DNA from: CAZKWG01 sp964615375
GTDB taxonomy: Bacteria > Myxococcota_A > UBA796 > CAZKWG01
DNA length: 12,304 nt
Assembly (NCBI GenBank): GCA_964615375.1
Contig: CAZTOW010000100.1
Location: 1-12,304, forward strand
Direction: 5' to 3'
Numbering within the stretch: position 1 is the first letter of the stretch; the number at the start of each line of letters is the position of its first letter. Position numbers and translations under genes: made by a program. The notes under the pieces are model-generated. The model searched no databases. It worked only from the letters and a program-made list of their open reading frames with translations, and had not been told where the DNA came from. This document shows, piece after piece, positions 1-6,721 of the stretch.

Positions 1-310
1 ATCGCACCCCTGACCTCCGGGTCGGGCGCGCCGGAAAAAGTTCGAGTTACGTCCAGCCAGGCCGGGCAGACTGAATGCCTATCGAACTTACTGGGTGGAT
101 CCACAGGGATTCGCCGGAGGGTTACCTCCTTGGCCCTGCACCGGGTCAGTGGCCCCGCCGCTCGCAGCTTATGACCGACGACGCGTCGGTGTCGACGGGT
201 GGCCGCGCTCACCGCTGCGATGAGGAGTCGCCGTTGTGGATAGATAACCATCTTACACTACTCGGCGTGGTAGTGCATAGATGGACCAGTTCCACAACAG
301 GAGTCTCCCC
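1..310. other. Non-coding left edge upstream of the TPR gene
   Basis: I see no supportable gene here. The open frames crossing the stretch have poor composition and no Shine-Dalgarno. Bases about 234-280 are AT-richer than the surroundings and probably hold the promoter of the TPR gene, but I could not place a -35/-10 pair with sensible spacing. A GTTCGA near base 41 resembles a tRNA T-loop, but no cloverleaf can be built around it. Confidence 0.5.
256..275. promoter_or_regulatory. Inverted repeat upstream of the TPR gene
   Basis: CACTAC (256-261) and GTAGTG (270-275) are exact reverse complements separated by 8 bases. They lie 35-55 bases before the preferred GTG start of the TPR gene, within the only AT-rich stretch of the leader. 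The site could be a repressor operator or a short 5'-UTR hairpin. The arms are only 6 bp, so chance is not excluded. Confidence 0.35.
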
Positions 311-1675
311 GTGCCCTTCATCCGCGTCCACGGCAATCAGCTCGCCCTCGTCCACGGCTCCCGCAGGGACGGGAAGGTCGTCCAAGAGCTGCTCTTCACG
401 CTCTACTCCAAGGAGGAAGCCCGGGAGGCCATCGGCCAGGGCAGCCCGGGAGGGGCCCACTGGTTCGAGCACCTGCTGACCGACCGCTACCCGAAGATCA
501 CCTTCCCCTGGCCGAAGATCCGGGAGGAGATCGCCGCGAAGATGGACCACCTCCCCGACACCTACGATCACCCCGAGGCGCGGCTCAAGCGCGACTTCCG
601 CGAGGCGCTGGTCGCTTTCACCCGCCACCTCCTCCTCGCGGATCCACAGGATCTGGACGTCGCGGCCGAGGTCATCAACGACCAGCGCGCCGAGCTGGAG
701 TGCCTCCGCGCGTGGCTCGAGTGGCGCCTCCGCATGGCACGCGAACGGAAGCCATCGGACTTCTCGGGTGACAACCCCTTCCTCTGGAAGTACCAGGGGC
801 TCACCCACGAGGTCCCGCACGAGGCCGACGGGGAGGTTCATGACCTGTACGAGCGCGGGAAGTACGACGAGGTCGTGCCCCGGGCCCGGCTCCTGTGCGA
901 CGCCTTCCCCAACTACGCCGACGGCTTCAACCTGCTCGGTCTGGTCGCCCTCGAACGCGGCGAGCTCGACCTCGCCATCGCCCAGTTCCAGGCGACCGTC
1001 GAGGTGGGACGCACCCTCTTCCCGAAGCGCATGGCCAGGGACGCCTGGTGGAGCGACCTCTCGACCCGGCCCTACATGCGCGGGCTCGGCAACCTCGCGA
1101 CCGCGTTGAACCGTGCCGGCCGGTACGACGAGGCGCTGGCTACCTGTGATCAGCTCGCGCTCTGCCACGACGCGCTCCGCGTCGCCGCGCGCCGCGGCCC
1201 CGTGCTCCTCAACCTCGGCCGGTACGAGGAGGGCGTGGCGTGCTTCGACAGCCTGGTCGGGCTCTGGCCCGAGCATGGCTTCGAGCTGGGCTTCGCCCTC
1301 GTGTCGCTGGGCCGGATCGAGGCGGCCCGGCTGCCGCTCCTCCGCGCCGCGCTCCACCACCCCCGGACGGCGCTCCACCTCCTCGGCCGCCGGGTCTCGA
1401 AGCCTGGCTGTCGAGCGGAGTGGGAGGCCGATGACCGCGCGCGGCAGCTCCAGCTCGACCTGCACGCCTTCCTGGCGCTTGCGGGCCGCGTTCCGCTCGA
1501 CGTCCTCCGCAGCCTCCTGCGAGAGCCCGCGATCAGCGCCCTGGTCTCCGAGATCGCGGCGCTCCAGATGCAGGAGGCGCAGCGGCGGAGCGACGACCGG
1601 ACGGCCTTCGACCGGCTCCAGGAGATCCGGTCGCCTGATTTCGCGGAGCGGATCGCGGGCGAGGCCAGGATGTAG
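311..1675 (+). CDS. Tetratricopeptide-repeat protein
   Basis: This 454-residue protein is probably cytoplasmic, with no signal peptide or membrane segment. The N-terminal ~45 residues (starting MPFIRVHGNQLALVHG) look like a compact beta-rich segment. A charged helical region follows, and then TPR-like helical pairs: DLYERGKYDEVVPRARLL, then NLLGLVALERGELDLAIAQF, and NLATALNRAGRYDEALATC, each with the usual small/aromatic spacing. TPRs are protein-interaction scaffolds; no catalytic motif is seen. I chose GTG at 311 over ATG at 281 because AGGAG at 299-303 sits 7 bases before the GTG, while the ATG has no clear Shine-Dalgarno. The gene converges on the small minus-strand gene 19 bases downstream. 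Its specific role is not recognised. Confidence 0.85.
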   Translation: MPFIRVHGNQLALVHGSRRDGKVVQELLFTLYSKEEAREAIGQGSPGGAHWFEHLLTDRYPKITFPWPKIREEIAAKMDHLPDTYDHPEARLKRDFREALVAFTRHLLLADPQDLDVAAEVINDQRAELECLRAWLEWRLRMARERKPSDFSGDNPFLWKYQGLTHEVPHEADGEVHDLYERGKYDEVVPRARLLCDAFPNYADGFNLLGLVALERGELDLAIAQFQATVEVGRTLFPKRMARDAWWSDLSTRPYMRGLGNLATALNRAGRYDEALATCDQLALCHDALRVAARRGPVLLNLGRYEEGVACFDSLVGLWPEHGFELGFALVSLGRIEAARLPLLRAALHHPRTALHLLGRRVSKPGCRAEWEADDRARQLQLDLHAFLALAGRVPLDVLRSLLREPAISALVSEIAALQMQEAQRRSDDRTAFDRLQEIRSPDFAERIAGEARM

Positions 1676-1694
1676 GCGTTGTCCCTGATGGCGC

Positions 1695-2075
1695 TCAGTC
1701 GCCGCCGGATGTAGATGGCTCGGACCCGTTCGTGGGGGCCACGCGCCGGAGCGTCACCACCGCGATCTGACGCGACCAGCGATCCTCGTCGTAGACGATG
1801 GACTCGATGGTACAGGCGAAGGCTCTCGCGCGACCGACCGAGACCATCACGGGGCGTCCAGGGTCGGCGACGAGCACCCCCTCGACGAACAGCTGCAGGA
1901 GCGTGAGCAGCTGGGTCCGAATGACGAAGCGATCACCGTCGGCGATGCACGAGTGCTCGCTCGCGGGGAAGCCTACAAGGGTAGCCGCACCTGGGTCCCG
2001 TGGTACCGTGCGGCCGAGCACGTCGCCGAGCCGACGACCGTTGAGCGCGATCTGCGGATGTTTCGCGGGTGGCAT
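1695..2075 (-). CDS. Small hypothetical protein, unrecognised
   Basis: The 126-residue protein has no signal peptide and no membrane segment. The body reads like a compact soluble domain: it starts with NGRRLGDVLGRTVPRD. The core is DGDRFVIRTQLLTLLQLFVE, followed by predicted beta-strands (PVMVSVGR, FACTIESIVYDED, IAVVTLRRV). The last 15 residues are polar and probably disordered. The ATG at 2075 has a GAGG about 10 bases upstream on the minus strand, a weak Shine-Dalgarno. The gene is divergent from abiEi, with a 134-base gap, and convergent with the TPR gene. I do not recognise the family. Coding status rests on composition and on the length of the open frame. Confidence 0.6.
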   Translation of the reverse strand: MPPAKHPQIALNGRRLGDVLGRTVPRDPGAATLVGFPASEHSCIADGDRFVIRTQLLTLLQLFVEGVLVADPGRPVMVSVGRARAFACTIESIVYDEDRWSRQIAVVTLRRVAPTNGSEPSTSGGD

Positions 2076-2174
2076 GACGAGCGGCCCTCGCTGCCCGTTC
2101 TACTCCGGGGGGCGGGGTCGGTGCCAGGGAGTGACGGGTGACACCCACGCGCGTCTGCACGGTGTTGATGCCAA

Positions 2175-2203
2175 TTGCAGAAAAGTTCAATCCAGCTTAA
2201 CTA
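2175..2203 (+). promoter_or_regulatory. Putative abiEi promoter, possibly giving a leaderless mRNA
   Basis: TTGCAG at 2175-2180 is followed, after 16 or 17 bases, by TTAACT or TAACTA (2197-2203). Neither hexamer is close to consensus, but this is the sole AT-rich island near the gene. A promoter here would start transcription at or next to the ATG at 2210, where no Shine-Dalgarno is visible, so a leaderless message is plausible. AGTT (2184-2187) and AACT (2199-2202) form a weak inverted pair in the spacer. AbiEi proteins are known to bind inverted repeats in their own promoter. Confidence 0.4.
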
Positions 2204-2209
2204 TAGCGC

Positions 2210-2755
2210 ATGTCCGATCGTGCCTGGTCCACCCTATACGCCCTCGCCGCCTCCCAGGATGGGTACTTTACGACCGCCCAGGCCGCCGACGCCGGCTACT
2301 CCCGCCCGCTCCTCGATCACCATGTCAAGTCTGGCCGCTTCCAGCGTGTCCAGCGCGGCATCTACCGGCTCCGCGACTTCCCAGCCACGGACAACGAGGA
2401 TCTGGTCGTCGCCTGGCTCTGGAGCGACCAGCAGGGCGTCGTCACCCACGAGACCGCGCTCCTGCTGCACGGGCTCTCGGATGTGCTCCCGGCACGTGTC
2501 CATCTCACCCTGCCGCCAGCCTGGCGCTCGCGGCGCATCATCGTCCCCCCGCTCCTGCAACTTCACTACGCGGACATCTCGAAGGTTGAGCGCACCTGGG
2601 CGGGCCCCGTCCCCGTGACCACGCCGCTCCGCACGATCTCCGATTGCGTCGCAGATCATGTCCAGCCCGACCTGTTGGAGCAGGCCATCCGCGACGGTCT
2701 TCGCCGAGGGCTGTTCTCCGAAGCGGAGCTGATCGCGGTGGGGGTTTACCGATGA
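2210..2755 (+). CDS. abiEi: AbiEi-family antitoxin (type IV toxin-antitoxin)
   Basis: The 181-residue protein is an AbiEi-like antitoxin and autoregulator. Residues about 5-55 form the N-terminal winged helix, with FTTAQAADAGYSRPLLDHHV followed by the typical GRFQRVQRGIYRL wing. The downstream family pattern is also present: VVTHETALLLHGLSD (about 77-91) and the VPVTTPLRTISDC segment (about 136-148). In studied AbiE systems this protein represses its own operon and counteracts the nucleotidyltransferase AbiEii without stable complex formation. Its stop overlaps the abiEii start (ATGA at 2752-2755), so the pair is almost certainly translationally coupled. The start has no Shine-Dalgarno and directly follows the promoter-like AT-rich stretch. 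The family call is firm; phage or plasmid function is inferred from relatives. Confidence 0.9.
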   Translation: MSDRAWSTLYALAASQDGYFTTAQAADAGYSRPLLDHHVKSGRFQRVQRGIYRLRDFPATDNEDLVVAWLWSDQQGVVTHETALLLHGLSDVLPARVHLTLPPAWRSRRIIVPPLLQLHYADISKVERTWAGPVPVTTPLRTISDCVADHVQPDLLEQAIRDGLRRGLFSEAELIAVGVYR

Positions 2756-3654
2756 TTCGCACCTACGCGACACCCCTGGCCTTCAAGGCAGCCCTCGAGG
2801 CTCGCGTCGCCGAGCGGGCGCGCGCCTCGGGTCGCACGTCGAACCGGGTTCGCCAGCTCCTGGTGATGGAGCGCTTCCTGGTGCGGGTGTTCAACACGCT
2901 CGAGGCCGTGGTGCTCAAGGGCGGGCTGGTGATGGAGCTGCGGCTGGAACGGGCGCGCACGACCCGCGATGTCGACATTCGCGCTACCGCCCGCCCGGAC
3001 GAGCTGCTCGGTCGGCTCCGCGATGCAGCGAGGCTGGAGCTGGACGATCACCTGAGCTTCGAGGTCGAGCGTGACCAGGAGCACCCGGACATCGAGGCCG
3101 ATGGGCTCCGGTACGAGGGCCAGCGGTTTCGGGTCAGCGCGACACTTGCGGGGAGGCGCTACGGCGACACCTTTGGCGTCGATGTCGTGGTCGGCGAGCC
3201 GATCGTGGGCGAGCCGCAGGCGATCGGCGGTGACGATCTCCTGGCCTTCGTCGGGGCTCCCGTGCCCATGTTCCGAGCGATCCCAGTCTCGACGCACATC
3301 GCCGAGAAGCTGCACGCCTACACCCTACCGAGACCCCGACCGAACTCCCGGGTAAAGGACCTGCCCGACATCGCGCTGCTGGCGACCGTCGGGGAGCTCG
3401 ACGCGAGCACTCTTCGAAGCGTCATCCAGCAGACCTTCGACCACCGCGCGACGCACGAGGTCCCCCCCTCTCTGCCTGCGCCCGCGCCGGCCTGGGAGCC
3501 GGTGTACGCGCGGATGGCGGCCGCCGATGGTCTGCCCTGGCGTACGATTGCCGAGCTGACCGAGGCCGTGACGGCATTCCTGGACCCTGTCCTGGCGGCT
3601 GAGGACGCGACATGGGACCCGAGCGGTTGGAGGTGGAAGCCTGAGAAAGACTGA
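2752..3654 (+). CDS. abiEii: AbiEii-family nucleotidyltransferase toxin
   Basis: The 300-residue protein belongs to the AbiEii/MenT-type DNA-polymerase-beta-fold nucleotidyltransferases. Visible motifs in order are KGG at 56-58; TTRDVDIR at 70-77, with the two catalytic aspartates D73 and D75; FGVDVVVGE around D144, the likely third acidic residue; AEKLHAYT at 184-191; and RVKDLPDIALL at 200-210. All family motifs appear intact, so the toxin should be active. MenT relatives block translation by adding nucleotides to tRNA 3' ends; the substrate here is unknown. I start the gene at 2752, where ATG overlaps the abiEi stop, rather than at an upstream in-frame codon inside abiEi. Transcription probably ends at the palindrome cluster just downstream. 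Confidence 0.92.
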   Translation: MIRTYATPLAFKAALEARVAERARASGRTSNRVRQLLVMERFLVRVFNTLEAVVLKGGLVMELRLERARTTRDVDIRATARPDELLGRLRDAARLELDDHLSFEVERDQEHPDIEADGLRYEGQRFRVSATLAGRRYGDTFGVDVVVGEPIVGEPQAIGGDDLLAFVGAPVPMFRAIPVSTHIAEKLHAYTLPRPRPNSRVKDLPDIALLATVGELDASTLRSVIQQTFDHRATHEVPPSLPAPAPAWEPVYARMAAADGLPWRTIAELTEAVTAFLDPVLAAEDATWDPSGWRWKPEKD

Positions 3655-3695
3655 ACGGTCCCACAGTACGGCGACCTGACCTCGAACCGAATTCT

Positions 3696-3708
3696 CGGCG
3701 TTTCGCCG
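3696..3708. repeat. Small hairpin after abiEii
   Basis: CGGCG, TTT and CGCCG form a perfect 5-bp stem with a 3-base loop about 40 bases after the abiEii stop. It is the first of four palindromes in this convergent gap. It is short and could be fortuitous in GC-rich DNA. Confidence 0.4.
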
Positions 3709-3719
3709 TCCAGATGCAA

Positions 3720-3755
3720 AAACGCCAATCTCAGCTTTCGCGAAGATTGGCGTTT
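3720..3755. terminator. Bidirectional terminator-like hairpin
   Basis: There is a perfect 12-bp stem: 3720-3731 (AAACGCCAATCT) pairs with 3744-3755 (AGATTGGCGTTT) across a 12-base loop. Read on the minus strand, the stem runs into five T residues, a classic intrinsic terminator for the lipoprotein gene ending at 3865. Read on the plus strand, three T residues end the stem, enough to help stop the abiE transcript. It lies between convergent genes, as expected for a shared terminator. Confidence 0.8.
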
Positions 3756-3771
3756 AATGCCTGTATTTTGA

Positions 3772-3783
3772 GTGGTCGACCAC
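3772..3783. repeat. Perfect 12-bp palindrome
   Basis: GTGGTCGACCAC is an uninterrupted palindrome centred on GTCGAC. It lies between two larger stem-loops. The heptamer GACCACA occurs at 3778-3784 and again at 3788-3794, ten bases apart. With no loop it is better suited to binding a protein dimer, or to marking a recombination or insertion site, than to termination. Its function is unknown. Confidence 0.55.
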
Positions 3784-3791
3784 ACAAGACC

Positions 3792-3830
3792 ACAGCGGGC
3801 GACCTTCCTTCTCGGTGGGTCGCCCGCTGT
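3792..3830. terminator. 13-bp perfect stem-loop downstream of the lipoprotein gene
   Basis: Bases 3792-3804 (ACAGCGGGCGACC) pair exactly with 3818-3830 across a 13-base loop. The structure lies 35 bases after the stop of the minus-strand lipoprotein gene. There is no T tract on either side, so it may act as a 3'-end stabiliser or Rho-assisted stop rather than a simple intrinsic terminator. Confidence 0.6.
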
Positions 3831-3864
3831 CCTTGGCCCCTGCGCCTCAGCGTCGGCCAGTACA

Positions 3865-5517
3865 CTACGGCGTGACCAGGTAGACGGCGCCGGCGTTGGC
3901 GCCGCCGGTCGCGTCGCCCGTGGCGCCGGCGATGAGGTCCGGGGCGCCGTCGGCGTCGAGGTCGCCGAACACGGCGCTGGTCCCGGTGAACGCGATGATC
4001 GCCTCGCCGTGGAAGGTCACCGCGGCGTCGCCCGGGGTGTAGCTGCCCGCCTCCGGCCCCGAGAACACATAGACCGCCCCGGTGGAGGTGTCCGTCCCGT
4101 TCGCGCCGACGACGAGGTCTCCCGCGCCATCCCGGTCGCCGTCACCGATGGCGACCGCGGAGCCCGCGTACTGGTTGGGGACGTCGCCGTGCACCACCAC
4201 GTCCGCGGACGAGAGCTCGTGGTCGCCAGCCGCGGGCCCGTGCACGAGGTAGGCCGCGCCCCCATACGACACGGTCCCACACTCGTAGTAGGCCCCCGCC
4301 GCCACGTCGTCGAGGCCGTCTCCGTCGAGGTCGCCCATGGCGAGCGCGACGCCGATGCCCAGCGCGCTCCCGGACGACTCACCACGCAGGCGGGCATGCG
4401 CGTCGTCGAGACTCCCGTCCTCGGCGGGACCCAGCACGAGGTAGACGATGCCGGAGGTGGGAGCCGTGCCCGTGGCGTTGGGCGCGGCGATGAGCACGTC
4501 CTCCAGCCCATCGCCATCCACGTCGCCGCCGCCCCGGATGTGGCGGCCCGCGTAGCCCTCGGCCTCGGCGCCGACCAGCACGGCGTCGGCCTCCGCCACG
4601 AGGTCCACGTCACCGCTGAGGGGGCCGTAGGCCACGTAGACCGAGCCCCCATAGAAGGCGCCGTCCGAGGCGAAGTACGCGCCGAGCACCAGGTCGGAGA
4701 CCCCATCGCCGTCGAGGTCAACGAGATCGGCGCCGTGCCCTGAGTACACGCCGGGGGGGCCGTAGGCCACGAGGTCGGGGCTGGCGACCGCGCGATCCTC
4801 GGTGACCGGGCCGCGGAAGAGGTAGACGGCGTTGTTGTAGTAGGGCACGCCGATCGCCACGTCGCCGACGCCGTCCCCGTCCATGTCCCCCAGGCCGATC
4901 GCGCGCCCGGCGCCGTAGGTCGCGTCCCGATCCCCCTCGAAGGCGAATCCCGCCGCGTCGAGGGCGGCGGACCCGTCCACCGGGCCCGGCACGAGGTAGC
5001 CGCCCCCGGCATAGCCGCCCGCCCCGAAGGTGGTCACGAAGAGGTCATCCACGCCGTCCCCGGTCACGTCGGCCACGTCCGTGAGGCGGCCGGCGTCGTC
5101 TCCCGCGCTCGACCCGTGGAGCTTCACGAACGCGCCCAGGTCGACCTCGCCGACCCACGCGCAGGTCGTGTCCGCGCCGTCGCAGTCGCCATCCACGCCG
5201 TCCCCGCAGGTCTCGACGCCGTCGGGATGGACCTCGCCGTCCGCGTCATCGCAGTCCCCGCCCGTCGCGGTCCAGTCGGCGCCGGGGGACGCGCAGGCGT
5301 CGACCGCGCTGGCCTCGTCGCCGTAGCCGTCACCACCGGCGTCGAGATACCACCGCGTCTCCGTGCAGGGTTCGCCCGTGTCGGTCGGGCCCGTGTCGGA
5401 AGGACCCGTGTCGGTCGGGCCCGTCTCGGCCGCGGTGTCGTGCCCGACCGGCTCCTTGGGCCCGGAGCAGGCGATCGAGAGGGCGGGGATCGACAGGAGC
5501 AGGATCCGGCAGCGCAT
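3865..5517 (-). CDS. FG-GAP/VCBS-type repeat lipoprotein with MopE-like metal-binding motif
   Basis: This 550-residue surface or periplasmic protein starts with a basic N-terminus, a hydrophobic stretch and LSIAC, a near-canonical lipobox with Cys17. Residues 31-50 are a TGPTDTG-type linker. Residues 51-119 hold six cysteines (51, 75, 89, 104, 112, 119) and Asp-rich loops such as DCDDADGEVHPDG, matching the MopE-type putative metal-binding motif. Seven FG-GAP repeats follow, each with a DxDxDGxxD-like calcium loop (D150, D211, D267, D332, D396, D459 and D519), which predicts a seven-bladed integrin-like beta-propeller. I start at ATG 5517 rather than at upstream in-frame codons, because only this start gives the signal peptide. 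The Shine-Dalgarno is weak. Such proteins are common in Myxococcota; the ligand is unknown. Confidence 0.9.
   Translation of the reverse strand: MRCRILLLSIPALSIACSGPKEPVGHDTAAETGPTDTGPSDTGPTDTGEPCTETRWYLDAGGDGYGDEASAVDACASPGADWTATGGDCDDADGEVHPDGVETCGDGVDGDCDGADTTCAWVGEVDLGAFVKLHGSSAGDDAGRLTDVADVTGDGVDDLFVTTFGAGGYAGGGYLVPGPVDGSAALDAAGFAFEGDRDATYGAGRAIGLGDMDGDGVGDVAIGVPYYNNAVYLFRGPVTEDRAVASPDLVAYGPPGVYSGHGADLVDLDGDGVSDLVLGAYFASDGAFYGGSVYVAYGPLSGDVDLVAEADAVLVGAEAEGYAGRHIRGGGDVDGDGLEDVLIAAPNATGTAPTSGIVYLVLGPAEDGSLDDAHARLRGESSGSALGIGVALAMGDLDGDGLDDVAAGAYYECGTVSYGGAAYLVHGPAAGDHELSSADVVVHGDVPNQYAGSAVAIGDGDRDGAGDLVVGANGTDTSTGAVYVFSGPEAGSYTPGDAAVTFHGEAIIAFTGTSAVFGDLDADGAPDLIAGATGDATGGANAGAVYLVTP
5375..5419 (-). 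repeat. 15-bp tandem repeat encoding the TGPTD linker
   Basis: There are three consecutive 15-base units beginning cccgtgtcgg on the plus strand (5375, 5390 and 5405), and a degenerate fourth starts at 5420. Units 1 and 3 are identical. They encode the repeated DTGPT/S linker between the lipid anchor and the cysteine domain. Unit number may vary between strains by slippage. Confidence 0.75.
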
Positions 5518-5854
5518 ACCTGGAGTGTACCCTGGGGTGTGGTGCGGCGGGCGCCTGTTCCGCCAGTCATGGAGCGCCTCCATCATCGAGGCCAGGCACG
5601 CGAGCGCGCACAACGACCGCGACCTGTGATCGGGGCGCGGTCGAGCGCTGAGACGACGCGGCGCCTGAGCGGCGAGGCGCCATCGTGGTGGGCCTGCACA
5701 CTCCCGGCGCGGGGGTCTGGACAGGTCTCCTCGTTCGTTCAAAGGTGTCCACGGCGTCGGGACAACTCCAGTCGCGTCTTGGCGAGACTCGACGGTCAGG
5801 TGGCAACTGTCCATCGCCCGCGCCCGTTCACAGACCGCCGTTGAAGTCCCCAAG
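5518..5854. promoter_or_regulatory. Divergent promoter region, lipoprotein and sigma factor genes
   Basis: This 337-base gap separates two divergent starts and must hold both promoters. I see no convincing sigma-70 hexamers and no small gene with a Shine-Dalgarno. The notable content is four copies of GGACA/TGTCC, at 5719-5723 (GGACA), 5746-5750 (TGTCC), 5760-5764 (GGACA) and 5808-5812 (TGTCC). The middle two form an inverted repeat with a 9-base gap. They lie on the side nearer the sigma gene. Confidence 0.45.
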
Positions 5855-6721
5855 GTGGCCAGTTACTCCCAGTCGGTGATCGACCGCGCCGCCATCGCCG
5901 GGGCCGCCTCGTGGGCCACGGCGCACGAGCTCGAGGCCCTGGACCAGGGGCTCGCCGACGCCGGTCGTGACTGGCCGGACGTGGAGCTGGCGCTGGAGCC
6001 CTTCCTCGCGCACGTCCGCGAGCGCTGGGCGGCCTCGGCCGACGCGGGCCGAAGCGCGGCGCGGGTGAAGGACCTCTTCTTCGCCTTCGCCTGCGCGCGC
6101 GGGGACGCCGCGGCGCTGCGACGCTTCGACGCTCTCGTGCTGGGGCAGGCGACGGCGGCGCTTCGGCGCATGGGCAAAGGCGAGGACTTCGTCGACGAGG
6201 CCCTGCAGCGCGCCCGCGAGCACCTCCTGGTGGGCGGCGAGAAGGGACCGAGAATCACCGGGTATGGCGGGGTGGGGAGCCTCGACGGCTGGGCGCGCGT
6301 GGTCGCGGTGCGGCTGGCCCTCCAGATGCTCCGGGAGCGCGGCGCCTCCGACGAAGCCCTCGACGAGGAGCGCCCCGACCCCGCGCCGCCGGACCTCGTG
6401 GCCCAGCGGGTGCGGGCGCTCTACGGGGACTGGCTCAAACAGGCCATCGAGGACGCGCTTCGGACGCTCGATCCCGCGGACCGGGAGGTCCTGGCGCTCC
6501 TGTTCAAGGACTCCCTCTCGATGGCCCAGGTCGGCGAGCGCCTCGGGGTCAACAAGTCGACGATCTCCCGGCGGGTCAGCACCATCCGCTCGGTGGTCTT
6601 CGACAAGCTGCAGCGCCGGGCGCGCGAGGAGCTGCGCCTACAAGGTACAGAGTACGCCAGCCTCGTGGGCCAGCTGCGGAGCCAGCTCGACATCACGCTC
6701 GGGGTCCTCGGGCCACGCTGA
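5855..6721 (+). CDS. Sigma-70 family RNA polymerase sigma factor, Myxococcales type
   Basis: The 288-residue protein is sigma-factor-like. Residues about 70-127 (LFFAFACARGDAAALRRF through DFVDEALQRAREHLL) correspond to a divergent region 2. Residues 133-162 (RITGYGGVGSLDGWARVV) are a signature I associate with the Myxococcales-specific sigma group catalogued as TIGR03001. Residues about 195-262 form region 4, with the helix-turn-helix SMAQVGERLGVNKSTISRRV at 222-241. The protein is longer than a typical ECF factor because of an extra N-terminal ~65 residues. The GTG start at 5855 has no strong Shine-Dalgarno; a second in-frame GTG at 5876 is possible. Its last 84 bases overlap, antisense, the end of the oxygenase gene. 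Target promoters are unknown; the nearby zinc-finger kinase is a plausible partner. Confidence 0.88.
   Translation: MASYSQSVIDRAAIAGAASWATAHELEALDQGLADAGRDWPDVELALEPFLAHVRERWAASADAGRSAARVKDLFFAFACARGDAAALRRFDALVLGQATAALRRMGKGEDFVDEALQRAREHLLVGGEKGPRITGYGGVGSLDGWARVVAVRLALQMLRERGASDEALDEERPDPAPPDLVAQRVRALYGDWLKQAIEDALRTLDPADREVLALLFKDSLSMAQVGERLGVNKSTISRRVSTIRSVVFDKLQRRAREELRLQGTEYASLVGQLRSQLDITLGVLGPR

Noticed and set aside
30..60. Possible tRNA fragment around GTTCGA
   Set aside because: No matching acceptor, D or anticodon arms can be drawn on either strand. The same applies to the GTTCGA on the minus strand near 3683.
209..1465. 418-residue minus-strand frame
   Set aside because: It is antisense to the TPR gene, whose plus-strand product has clear repeats. 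The minus product is a compositionally biased shadow.
3772..4743. 323-residue plus-strand frame
   Set aside because: It is antisense to the FG-GAP repeats and reflects their repetitive composition. No domain or Shine-Dalgarno is seen.
5375..5434. Possible CRISPR-like or satellite array
   Set aside because: The 15-base units have no spacers and encode an in-frame protein linker.
5518..5853. N-terminal extension of the FG-GAP protein to 662 residues
   Set aside because: The extension would bury the signal peptide and lipobox, and its sequence is arginine-rich shadow-like.
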